Source: Sphingobium fontiphilum
GTDB taxonomy: Bacteria > Pseudomonadota > Alphaproteobacteria > Sphingomonadales > Sphingomonadaceae
Length of the DNA: 64,000 bases
NCBI RefSeq assembly: GCF_014196635.1
Contig: NZ_JACIEB010000001.1
Coordinates: 248,001 to 312,000 of the forward strand
Direction of reading: 5' to 3'
Below are positions 57,061 to 64,000 of the stretch, in pieces. The notes under the pieces were generated by a model. It was not told the origin of the DNA, searched no databases, and saw only the letters and a list, made by a program, of their open reading frames with translations. Numbering within the stretch: the first letter of the stretch is position 1; each line of letters begins with the position of its first letter. The position numbers and the translations under genes are program-made.

Positions 57061-58515
57061 TTACCGAAATGGCGGTTCGTTGAAGGCGCGCAACTTGCGG
57101 CTGTGCAATTTCGCGCCCTCCTGCCGCAGCAGTTCGCAGGTCAAAATGCCGACGCGCAAATGGCTGGCGATGGCTTCCTCGTAAAAGCGGTTGGCCTGGC
57201 CCGGCAGTTTGAGTTCGCCATGGATCGGCTTGTCGGACACGCAGAGCAAAGTCCCATAGGGCACACGGAAGCGATAGCCCTGCGCCGCGATGGTGGCCGA
57301 TTCCATGTCGATGCCCACAGCGCGCGACAGGCTGAAACGCAGGGCGGAGTGGGAATAGCGCAATTCCCAGTTGCGATCATCGGTGGTGACGACCGTGCCG
57401 GTGCGCAGGCGACGGCGAAAGTCCTCTGCGCCATTGCCGCCCAGAATGGATTCCGCGGCGCTGGCCAGCGCCACCTGCACTTCCGCGATGGCGGGCACCG
57501 GGATTTCCGGCGGCAGCATTTCGTCAAGGACATGGTCGTCGCGCAGATAGGCGTGGGCCAGCACATAGTCCCCAATCCGCTGACTGGGGCGCAGCCCGCC
57601 GCAATGGCCGATCATCAGCCAGGCTTCCGGGCGGACCACGGCCAGATGGTCGCAGATCGTCTTGGCGTTGGAAGGGCCGACGCCGATGTTGACCAGTGTG
57701 ATGCCGCTGCGGTCGGGCGCGATCAGGTGATAGGCCGGCATCTGATGCTTGCGCCATGCGCTGTCGGCGATCATCCGCGCGGGATCGGCGGTTTCAGGCG
57801 TCACATAGACGCCGCCCGCGCCCGACAGGGCGGTAAAGCGGGTTTCTTCCCGATTCAACTCGGTGCAGGCCCACGCCACGAACTCATCGACATAACGATG
57901 GTAGTTGGTGAACAGGATGTAGCGTTGAACATGATCGGCGGGCGTGCCGGTATAATGTTTGAGCCGCGCCAGCGAGAAATCGGTCCGCAACCCGTCGAAC
58001 AGGGCGAGCGGGCGTTCCCCCTCCGCATTGGGCATGAACAGCCCATCCGCGATCTCGTCGCCGATTTCCGCCAGATCGGTCGCCGGGAAGTGGCGGGCGA
58101 GTTCGGTGGGGGCGATCCCGTCGAGCGCGCTCATGTCAAGGCCGTCGAGCACATAGGGGAACGGAATGGGCTGGTCGCTCAGGCCCGTTTCCACCTCCAC
58201 GCCATAATCCCGCACCAGCAGGTCGATCTGTTCAGCCAGATATTCGGCGAACATCGCCGGCCGGGTGATGGTCGTCGCATAACAGCCGGGGGTGGACAGA
58301 CGGGCGAAGGAACGGCCGGGTGGCGGCGTGTCACCCTCTATACGATGGATGATCCGCAATTCGGGATAGCAGAAGCGGCGGTCCGCCCGCGCCTGAAGGC
58401 CCGGCAATGTGCCGTCACGGCCATAGGCCAGCAGCGCGGCGCGCAGCGTTTCGATGGAAGTGCGGTAAATGTCGTCCAGTTGCGCAACGATGGCGCGTCC
58501 AATGCTTTGTGTCAT
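57061..58515 (-). CDS. amn: AMP nucleosidase
   Basis: 484-residue enzyme splitting AMP into adenine and ribose-5-phosphate, controlling adenylate pools. The N-terminal regulatory region (CYPELRIIHRIEG, RSFARLSTPGCYATTITRP) precedes the catalytic nucleoside-phosphorylase fold with LVNIGVGPSNAKTICDHLAV, WLMIGHCGGLRPSQRIGDYVLAHAY and AVGIDMESATIAAQGYRF. hsp20 lies downstream on the same strand with its own leader. Confidence 0.94.
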   Translation of the reverse strand: MTQSIGRAIVAQLDDIYRTSIETLRAALLAYGRDGTLPGLQARADRRFCYPELRIIHRIEGDTPPPGRSFARLSTPGCYATTITRPAMFAEYLAEQIDLLVRDYGVEVETGLSDQPIPFPYVLDGLDMSALDGIAPTELARHFPATDLAEIGDEIADGLFMPNAEGERPLALFDGLRTDFSLARLKHYTGTPADHVQRYILFTNYHRYVDEFVAWACTELNREETRFTALSGAGGVYVTPETADPARMIADSAWRKHQMPAYHLIAPDRSGITLVNIGVGPSNAKTICDHLAVVRPEAWLMIGHCGGLRPSQRIGDYVLAHAYLRDDHVLDEMLPPEIPVPAIAEVQVALASAAESILGGNGAEDFRRRLRTGTVVTTDDRNWELRYSHSALRFSLSRAVGIDMESATIAAQGYRFRVPYGTLLCVSDKPIHGELKLPGQANRFYEEAIASHLRVGILTCELLRQEGAKLHSRKLRAFNEPPFR

Positions 58516-58626
58516 CGTCCCTTGTTATCGTTTATTCAAGACGGGCGGAAGACAGGCGCGCATTGGAAATATTCCGGCAATGCCGGGTCAACCAATGATT
58601 AAACGCCTTGCGCTATACAAAGCCCT

Positions 58627-59679
58627 ATGTTGCGCTTTTACCTGACCATCGACACCGAATTGTCGGCGGACCATTTCAGCCGCTTCGGCCGCGCGGGGCT
58701 GGAAGCAAATCTTGCGTCTTCGATCTGGGGGCGGACCGCAAAGGGCGATTTCGGCATTGGCCACACCATGGACGTTCTGGAACGCCATGGGATGCGCGGC
58801 GTGTTTTTTGTCGATCCTCTGCCGGCTCTGGTATGGGGCACGGACGTGATCAAGCGCATTGTCCACCCGATCGTTGATCGCGGCCATGATGTGCAGTTGC
58901 ACGCGCACACAGAATGGCTGGCCTTCTCGCAGCGTTCACCTGTGGGTGGGCGCACCGGACGGAATATCGGGGATTTCAGCCTTTCGGACCAGCGCGTCAT
59001 CCTGTCCCTGGCGCGCGATTTCCTGGTGGCGGCCGGTGCGCCTGAGCCCGTTGCGTTCCGGGCCGGCAATTATGGCGCGAATGACGACACGCTTCGCGCT
59101 CTGGCGACGATAGGGATCAGCCATGACAGCAGCCTGACGCCGGGAATCGCCCGATCGGACTGCGCGATCAACCTGTCCGCGGATGTCATTGATCCGATCG
59201 AACATTGCGGGGTCGTCGAAGTGCCGATCTCAGCGATAGAGCAGCGGGGCGGGAGGCGTCGTCATGCGCAACTCACCGCCCTATCCGCGCGGGAGATATT
59301 GGCGGCCGTCGACCATGCGGCCAGTCGGGGCGCACAACAGTTTACGCTGGTGTCCCACAGCTTCGAACTCATGTGTCGTCAGCGGCGCGTGCTCAATTGC
59401 ATCGTCGCGCGCCGTTTCGAGGCGATGTGCCGGGGCCTTGCCGCACGCGACCATGTGCGGTCGGGCACCTATGCCGCGCATCCGCCATGCGCCGTCGCAG
59501 CCGGCGCCCGGCCGACCCTGCTGCGGGGCGGCGTGGTTCAGACAGCGTTGCGAAATCTTGAGCAGGCGGCGTCCAACCTGATGTTCGGCGAGTGGCGTCC
59601 CTCGCCAATGGCCAGCGGGCGTCGTCGGCCAGGCGATTCAGGGCGACGCAAGGTTGCCCTGGCCTCGCGTCAGAGCTGA
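58627..59679 (+). CDS. Polysaccharide deacetylase family protein (WalW-like)
   Basis: 350 residues with a NodB/polysaccharide-deacetylase-like fold: LTIDTELS near residue 6 carries the first Asp, GHDVQLHAHTEW holds the H-x-H metal-binding pair, and PVAFRAGNYGANDDTLRAL the conserved arginine. No signal peptide, so it may act in the cytoplasm on a nucleotide- or lipid-linked sugar. The C-terminal ~60 residues are basic and unmatched. It ends overlapping the convergent peroxiredoxin gene by ten bases. Confidence 0.82.
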   Translation: MLRFYLTIDTELSADHFSRFGRAGLEANLASSIWGRTAKGDFGIGHTMDVLERHGMRGVFFVDPLPALVWGTDVIKRIVHPIVDRGHDVQLHAHTEWLAFSQRSPVGGRTGRNIGDFSLSDQRVILSLARDFLVAAGAPEPVAFRAGNYGANDDTLRALATIGISHDSSLTPGIARSDCAINLSADVIDPIEHCGVVEVPISAIEQRGGRRRHAQLTALSAREILAAVDHAASRGAQQFTLVSHSFELMCRQRRVLNCIVARRFEAMCRGLAARDHVRSGTYAAHPPCAVAAGARPTLLRGGVVQTALRNLEQAASNLMFGEWRPSPMASGRRRPGDSGRRKVALASRQS

Positions 59680-60155
59680 CCCAGCATGTGATCGGCCGAC
59701 GACAATTTGAAATCGCCCGGCGCCTCGACATTGAGTTCGACGATCACGCCGTCGCGCACGATCATCGAGAAACGCTGCCCGCGCAGGCCCATGCCGAACT
59801 TGCTGCCGTCCATGGTCAGGTCAAGCGTTTTCACGAAATCGCCATTGCCGTCCGCCAGCATGGTGACGGCGCCATCGGCTCCGGCCGCCTTGCTCCAGGC
59901 GCCCATGACAAAAGCGTCGTTGACGGCGGTGCAGGCGATGACGTCGACGCCCTTGGCCTTGAGAGCTTCGGCTTTTTCGATGAAGCCGGGCAGGTGCTTG
60001 GCCGAGCAGGTGGGCGTGAAAGCGCCCGGCACGGAAAACAGCGCAACCGTGCGCCCGGCGAAAAATTCGTCGCCATTGACCGCTTCGGGGCCATTGCCGG
60101 TCATGGTCATGAATGTGGCGCTTGGCGCCTTGTCGCCTTTTGCTACGGTCATCAT
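59670..60155 (-). CDS. Peroxiredoxin (Prx5-like)
   Basis: 161-residue thiol peroxidase. The peroxidatic Cys is in SVPGAFTPTCSAKHLPGF; a second Cys (DVIACTAVND) could take part in a 2-Cys cycle. KFGMGLRGQRFSMIVRDG is the typical C-terminal segment of the atypical Prx5 class. Starts at 60155 or 60152 follow AAAGAGGA; the frame to 60863 is an overlap artefact of yqgE. Confidence 0.93.
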   Translation of the reverse strand: MMTVAKGDKAPSATFMTMTGNGPEAVNGDEFFAGRTVALFSVPGAFTPTCSAKHLPGFIEKAEALKAKGVDVIACTAVNDAFVMGAWSKAAGADGAVTMLADGNGDFVKTLDLTMDGSKFGMGLRGQRFSMIVRDGVIVELNVEAPGDFKLSSADHMLGQL

Positions 60156-60329
60156 TCGCATCCTCTTTGCCGGGTGTTCCGGTGGCTTCGGCTTTCCCGC
60201 ACGCAGGTCGCTCCTCTCGCCAATACTGTCAAGGCGTGGCGAACCGATGTCGCCTGAAATCGTCCCCCTTTGGCACCGGCCTGCCCCCTTGGCCTTGGCA
60301 CGGGCTGCGCATGGCCTATAGTTACGGAT

Positions 60330-60890
60330 ATGGATCAACCGATTTACTATGCGGGGCAATTGCTGCTCGCCATGCCGGGCATCGGGGACGAACGGTTTGA
60401 ACGCTCGGTCATCGCGCTGTGCATCCACGACGAAGGCGGGGCGCTGGGCATCAATCTGGGCGAGGAAATCGAGGGGCTTTCGCTGGAGGCGTTGATGTCC
60501 AGCTTCGGGCTGGAAGCGCCACAGGCTCGAGACATACCCGTTCTGCGGGGCGGACCGGTCGAGCCGCAAAGGGGCTTTGTGCTCCACTCGCTCGATTGGG
60601 GCGGGCAGGATCTGGTTCATGTCGCCGATGGCTGGGGCCTTTCGGGTTCGCTCGATATATTGAAGGCGATAGCGGAGGGCCGGGGGCCAAGCCGCTATCT
60701 GGTCGCGCTGGGCTATGCCGGATGGAGTCCGGGCCAGTTGGAGGAAGAATTGCATGGCGACGGATGGTTTCTGATCCCCGGCGACTTTGACCGGATGGCG
60801 GGCCTGTTGGCGGAGAACCGGCGCAACGCCGCTTTTGCCGCCTGTGGCATCGACCCGGCGCATCTGGTCGCGGGAACAGGCTCCGCCTAG
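60330..60890 (+). CDS. YqgE/AlgH family protein (UPF0301)
   Basis: 186-residue member of the YqgE/AlgH family. YYAGQLLLAMPGIGDERFERSVIALCIHDEGGALGINL is the family opening, followed by VLRGGPVEPQRGFVLHS and LGYAGWSPGQLEEELHGDGWFLIP. Function is not established; AlgH was linked to alginate regulation in Pseudomonas. The start at 60330 is family-like; the longer frame from 60270 is not. A palindromic operator follows within five bases of the stop. Confidence 0.9.
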   Translation: MDQPIYYAGQLLLAMPGIGDERFERSVIALCIHDEGGALGINLGEEIEGLSLEALMSSFGLEAPQARDIPVLRGGPVEPQRGFVLHSLDWGGQDLVHVADGWGLSGSLDILKAIAEGRGPSRYLVALGYAGWSPGQLEEELHGDGWFLIPGDFDRMAGLLAENRRNAAFAACGIDPAHLVAGTGSA

Positions 60891-60895
60891 GCCAC

Positions 60896-60911
60896 ATAAA
60901 GAATTCTTTAT
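60896..60911. promoter_or_regulatory. Perfect 16-bp palindrome, putative operator for ahcY
   Basis: ATAAAGAATTCTTTAT reads identically on both strands and stands out as AT-rich in GC-rich surroundings. It lies about 105 bases upstream of the ahcY start. The position and shape fit a dimeric repressor site such as that of SahR-type ArsR regulators, which control SAM-cycle genes in Proteobacteria; assignment is inference. Confidence 0.65.
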
Positions 60912-61016
60912 ATTCTGTTGCCATGGGCGATGGCGATTGGTAAGGCCCAGCGATCACGGCCGCGCCCCTGAACCGGGGCACGCGCTGCACTCGCACGAAC
61001 CGCAATGGAGATTGTC

Positions 61017-62420
61017 GTGGCCACAGCCCCCGCCACCCTGGATTATGTCATCGCCGACATCGGCCTTGCCGCCTTTGGCCGCAAGGAAATCGAGATCGCT
61101 GAAACCGAAATGCCCGGCCTGATGGCCCTGCGCGAGGAATTCGGCCATGTGAAGCCGCTGCGCGGCGCGCGCATCACCGGATCGCTCCATATGACGATCC
61201 AGACCGCCGTGCTGATCGAGACGCTGGCCGTGCTGGGCGCCGACATACGCTGGGCGTCGTGCAATATCTTTTCGACGCAGGACCACGCCGCCGCCGCCAT
61301 CGCCGCCAGCGGCATCCCGGTGTTCGCGGTCAAGGGCGAGACGCTGGAAGAATATTGGGATTATGTGATCCGGATCTTCGACTGGGGCGACCAGACCTGC
61401 AACATGATCCTGGACGACGGCGGCGACGCCACCATGTTCGCCCTGTGGGGCGCGCGCGTCGAAGCGGGCGAACCGCTGTTCAAGCCCGCGAACGAGGAAG
61501 AGGAAATCTTCGTCGCGACGCTGACCCGTTTCCTGGCGGAACGTCCCGGCTACCTGACCAGGACGGTCGCCAACATCAAGGGCGTGTCGGAAGAAACCAC
61601 CACCGGCGTCCACCGCCTGTATGAACTGGCGAAGAAGGGCAAGCTGCCCTTCCCGGCGATCAATGTGAACGATAGCGTGACCAAGTCGAAGTTCGACAAT
61701 CTCTATGGTTGCAAGGAATCGCTGGTCGACGCCATCCGCCGCGCCACCGACGTCATGCTGGCCGGCAAGGTCGCCTGCGTCGCGGGCTTCGGCGATGTCG
61801 GAAAGGGCAGCGCCGCGTCGCTCCGCAATGGCGGCGCCCGCGTGCTGGTGACCGAAATTGACCCGATCTGCGCGCTTCAGGCCGCGATGGAAGGCTATGA
61901 AGTCGTGACCATGGAAGATGCGGCCAAGCGCGCCGACATCTTCGTCACCGCGACCGGCAATGAAGACATCATCACGCTGGATCATATGCGCGAGATGAAG
62001 AACATGGCGATCGTGTGCAACATCGGCCATTTCGACAGCGAAATTCAGGTCGCGGCGCTGAGCAACATGAAGTGGACCGAGATCAAGCCGCAGGTCGACG
62101 AGGTCGAATTCCCCGATGGCAAGAAGATCATCATGCTGGCCAAGGGCCGCCTGGTGAATCTGGGCTGCGCCACCGGCCACCCCAGTTTCGTCATGTCGTC
62201 CAGCTTCACCAACCAGGTGCTGGCGCAGATCGAACTTTTCGCCAAGGGCGACGAATACAAGAACGAAGTCTATGTGCTGCCCAAGCATCTGGACGAGAAG
62301 GTGGCGGCGCTGCACCTCGAAAAGCTGGGCGTGAAGCTGTCTAAGCTCAGCCCCAAGCAGGCCGCCTATATCGGCGTTCCGGTCGAAGGGCCGTTCAAGC
62401 CCGACCATTATCGTTACTGA
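61017..62420 (+). CDS. ahcY: Adenosylhomocysteinase
   Basis: 467-residue NAD-bound S-adenosylhomocysteine hydrolase regenerating homocysteine and adenosine from SAH, keeping methyltransferases free of product inhibition. Substrate-binding residues are in [16 protein letters not shown] and [17 protein letters not shown]. The NAD motif is [20 protein letters not shown] and the C-terminal lysine-tyrosine tail FKPDHYRY completes the partner active site. The ~40-residue insertion of the bacterial long form is present. GTG 61017 ([10 protein letters not shown]) with GGAG just upstream is preferred; ATG 61005 is in frame and possible. Confidence 0.96.
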   Translation: MATAPATLDYVIADIGLAAFGRKEIEIAETEMPGLMALREEFGHVKPLRGARITGSLHMTIQTAVLIETLAVLGADIRWASCNIFSTQDHAAAAIAASGIPVFAVKGETLEEYWDYVIRIFDWGDQTCNMILDDGGDATMFALWGARVEAGEPLFKPANEEEEIFVATLTRFLAERPGYLTRTVANIKGVSEETTTGVHRLYELAKKGKLPFPAINVNDSVTKSKFDNLYGCKESLVDAIRRATDVMLAGKVACVAGFGDVGKGSAASLRNGGARVLVTEIDPICALQAAMEGYEVVTMEDAAKRADIFVTATGNEDIITLDHMREMKNMAIVCNIGHFDSEIQVAALSNMKWTEIKPQVDEVEFPDGKKIIMLAKGRLVNLGCATGHPSFVMSSSFTNQVLAQIELFAKGDEYKNEVYVLPKHLDEKVAALHLEKLGVKLSKLSPKQAAYIGVPVEGPFKPDHYRY

Positions 62421-62430
62421 CGAACCGGAC

Positions 62431-62460
62431 GGGGCGGCCACTGGCCGCCCCGCTAGTTTT
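62431..62460 (+). terminator. Rho-independent terminator after ahcY
   Basis: Perfect 9-bp stem GGGGCGGCC/GGCCGCCCC (62431-62439 with 62443-62451), three-base loop, then GCTAGTTTT. The T-run is short, so termination may be partial. Confidence 0.7.
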
Positions 62461-62558
62461 ACGGCCATAAGTTAGCCGCTTCACCCTGCCGCCGCTTTGC
62501 GATAGTCCATCGCCATGCAGGGTCTTTTCACCAGATCGCCGGGCGTGCAATCGGCCCT

Positions 62559-64000
62559 ATGACGACATTGTCTCCCCTGGCCGCCATCGCCATTGGCGGT
62601 ATCCTGGCGCTGTGGCTCGCCGCCGCCATATGGGCGCTGATGAAGGGCGCGCAACAGCAGCGGCAGGGCGCGCATGCGCAGGATCAGCTTGATCGCCTGA
62701 CCGCGCTGATCGAATCGGCGCCGGCGATTGTCGCGATGGTGCGGCCCGATGGGCGACTGGAGGCGACGGACCGGCTCTCGACCTGGCTGGGACTGGAGCA
62801 AGTCCCCGCTTTTGCATCCGAACTGACCGGCGCCGATGGCGGGTTGTCGGCCGAGGACAGCGCTGCGCTGGCGCGCGACATTGGCGCGGCGCAGCGGGCG
62901 GGTCGCCCCTTTTCCCGACCGGTGAGGGCGCTGGGTTCATCCCGTTCGCTCATGGTTCGCGGTGCGCCCGCCAGTCCCGAACTGGCCGAATCAGGCAGCG
63001 TCGTGCTGTGGTTTTTCGACGCGACCGAGAGCCAGTCGGAGATTTTGGGGCTTCAGGCCCATGTCAGCCAGCTTCGCGACGCGCTGGAGACGCTGGCCGG
63101 GCTGATCGAGGCCGCGCCGCTGCCGATGTGGCATCGCGGCCCGGACCAGAAGCTGAGCCTCGTCAACAGCGCCTATGTTCGCGCCGTTGACGGGATAGAC
63201 GCCGCCCGCGTCATCCATGAAGGCATCGAATTGGTGGAAGCCGTGGAAGGCATCAGTCCCGGCGAAGCGGCGGCGCAGGCGGCGCTGACCGGGGGCCCTC
63301 TCGAACGGCTGGTGCCAGCCACCATTGACGGCGAGCGGCGCACCATGCGTGTGGTCGATGTGCCTTTGGGGGAGGCAGGCGTCGCCGGTTTCGCGATGGA
63401 CCAGCATGAACTGGAACAGGTGCGCGTCGAACTGCGGCGGCTGGAAGCGGCGCAGCGCGATCTGCTCGACCGGCTGTCAGCGGGGGTTGCCCGCTTCGGT
63501 GCTGACCGTTCGCTGCGTTTCTGGAATCAGCCATTCATCAGTCTGTTCGCGCTCGACGCCGGGCATCTGGCCGATGCGCCCGCGTTCGAACGGGTGCTGG
63601 ACCGGATGCGCGAGGCCGGGCGCATCCCCGAACATCGCGATTTCCCCGCCTGGCGGGCGGAGCGGCGGGACTGGTTCCTGTCGCCCGAACCGCGCGAGGA
63701 AAACTGGCTGCTGGCCGACGGCACCCATTTGCGCGTCTACGCCCAGCCGCTGCCCGATGGCGGCTTGCTGATGATTTTCGAGGACCGCACCGAACAGGTG
63801 ATGCTGTCGAGCGCGCGCGACACGCTGTTGCGGGTGCGAACGGCGACGTTCGACAATCTGTTCGAATCGATCGGCGTCTTCTCTCAGGACGGTCGCCTGC
63901 ACTTGTGGAACAACCGTTTCCGGGTGATGTGGGGCGTGCCGGAGGAAATGCTGGCCGCCCATCCGCGCATCGACGAATTGATGGCGAAGGTGCAGACGCG
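62559..64000 (+). CDS. PAS-domain sensor histidine kinase, DivL-like, 3' truncated by window
   Basis: First 480 residues of a large sensor kinase. A single N-terminal membrane helix (LAAIAIGGILALWLAAAIWALM) is followed by at least three PAS-like repeats (starting near residues 45, 185 and 290, e.g. LIESAPAIVAMVRPDGRLEA, LIEAAPLPMWHRGPDQKLSL, LSAGVARFGADRSLRFWNQPF), plus a fourth at the end (LFESIGVFSQDGRLHLWNNRF). The dimerisation and kinase domains lie beyond the window. A PAS-rich kinase next to ahcY is the DivL arrangement in alphaproteobacteria, so a role in cell-cycle control of CtrA is inferred. Confidence 0.82.
   Translation, partial: MTTLSPLAAIAIGGILALWLAAAIWALMKGAQQQRQGAHAQDQLDRLTALIESAPAIVAMVRPDGRLEATDRLSTWLGLEQVPAFASELTGADGGLSAEDSAALARDIGAAQRAGRPFSRPVRALGSSRSLMVRGAPASPELAESGSVVLWFFDATESQSEILGLQAHVSQLRDALETLAGLIEAAPLPMWHRGPDQKLSLVNSAYVRAVDGIDAARVIHEGIELVEAVEGISPGEAAAQAALTGGPLERLVPATIDGERRTMRVVDVPLGEAGVAGFAMDQHELEQVRVELRRLEAAQRDLLDRLSAGVARFGADRSLRFWNQPFISLFALDAGHLADAPAFERVLDRMREAGRIPEHRDFPAWRAERRDWFLSPEPREENWLLADGTHLRVYAQPLPDGGLLMIFEDRTEQVMLSSARDTLLRVRTATFDNLFESIGVFSQDGRLHLWNNRFRVMWGVPEEMLAAHPRIDELMAKVQT

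Noticed and set aside
60156-60863. Upstream extension of the peroxiredoxin frame
   Set aside because: It overlaps yqgE on the other strand, and the conserved peroxiredoxin begins at 60155 with a ribosome binding site.
60912-61016. SAH or SAM riboswitch ahead of ahcY
   Set aside because: I looked for the conserved SAH-riboswitch core and found no matching segments; the palindromic operator is the better-supported feature.

Overview
This window is a 64 kb piece of a high-GC alphaproteobacterial chromosome. The best fit is the Sphingomonadaceae (Sphingobium/Sphingomonas/Novosphingobium type). The reasons are the protein style, a short BamF-like DUF3035 lipoprotein behind lspA, the order sdhB-thioesterase-zapE-mdh-sucD-sucA-sucB-lpd, and the many GTGA/ATGA start-stop overlaps. 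It is almost entirely core genome. I see no rRNA, no tRNA, no CRISPR array, no insertion-sequence transposase and no prophage.

Layout. 1-6.5 kb: the 3' end of sdhA with its terminator, then creD-like, VIT1-type, glutathione-peroxidase-like, M20 peptidase and UPF0126/TRIC-like membrane genes. 6.5-12.4 kb: sppA (minus), gpmA, then the tight block purE-purK-folA-ribF. 12.4-16.4 kb: ileS-lspA-DUF3035 lipoprotein; one dispersed palindrome lies just before ileS and a second of another family is translated in frame inside it. 16.4-24.2 kb: dxs with a coupled hypothetical gene, a Fur/Zur regulator, and an envelope cluster (flippase, nucleotidyltransferase, HIT protein, CDP-alcohol phosphotransferase, FkbM methyltransferase). 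24.2-34.9 kb: a TCA-cycle block, sdhB-thioesterase-zapE-mdh-sucD-sucA-sucB-(GIY-YIG cassette)-lpd, ending at a strong terminator. 35-46.1 kb: parC, a GGDEF/EAL protein, a CCA-transferase/Nudix/DUF1285/GNAT run, folB, a 2OG-Fe(II) oxygenase, an EVE-domain protein, two small envelope genes sharing a terminator, a DUF985 cupin and an SDR. 46.2-52.6 kb: purF divergent from the cytochrome c maturation operon ccmCDEFGHI. 52.7-64 kb: kup, a COG2509 flavoprotein, hsp20 behind a ROSE-like RNA thermometer, amn, a polysaccharide deacetylase, a peroxiredoxin, yqgE, ahcY behind a perfect palindromic operator, and the start of a PAS-domain histidine kinase running off the end.

How the genes work together. 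The central block supplies most of the oxidative TCA cycle (E1, E2 and E3 of 2-oxoglutarate dehydrogenase, succinyl-CoA synthetase alpha, malate dehydrogenase, the succinate dehydrogenase iron-sulfur subunit). The succinyl-CoA synthetase beta gene sucC is absent, and sdhB lies about 23 kb from sdhA. Purine, folate and flavin synthesis are represented by purEK, purF, folA, folB and ribF.

The least conventional item is a 361-bp cassette between sucB and lpd. It holds a single-domain GIY-YIG endonuclease gene bracketed by two inverted copies (27 of 30 bases identical) of a REP-like palindrome. It resembles a REP-associated mobile unit built on GIY-YIG chemistry instead of a RAYT transposase. The gene appears to carry a one-base deletion close to its start.
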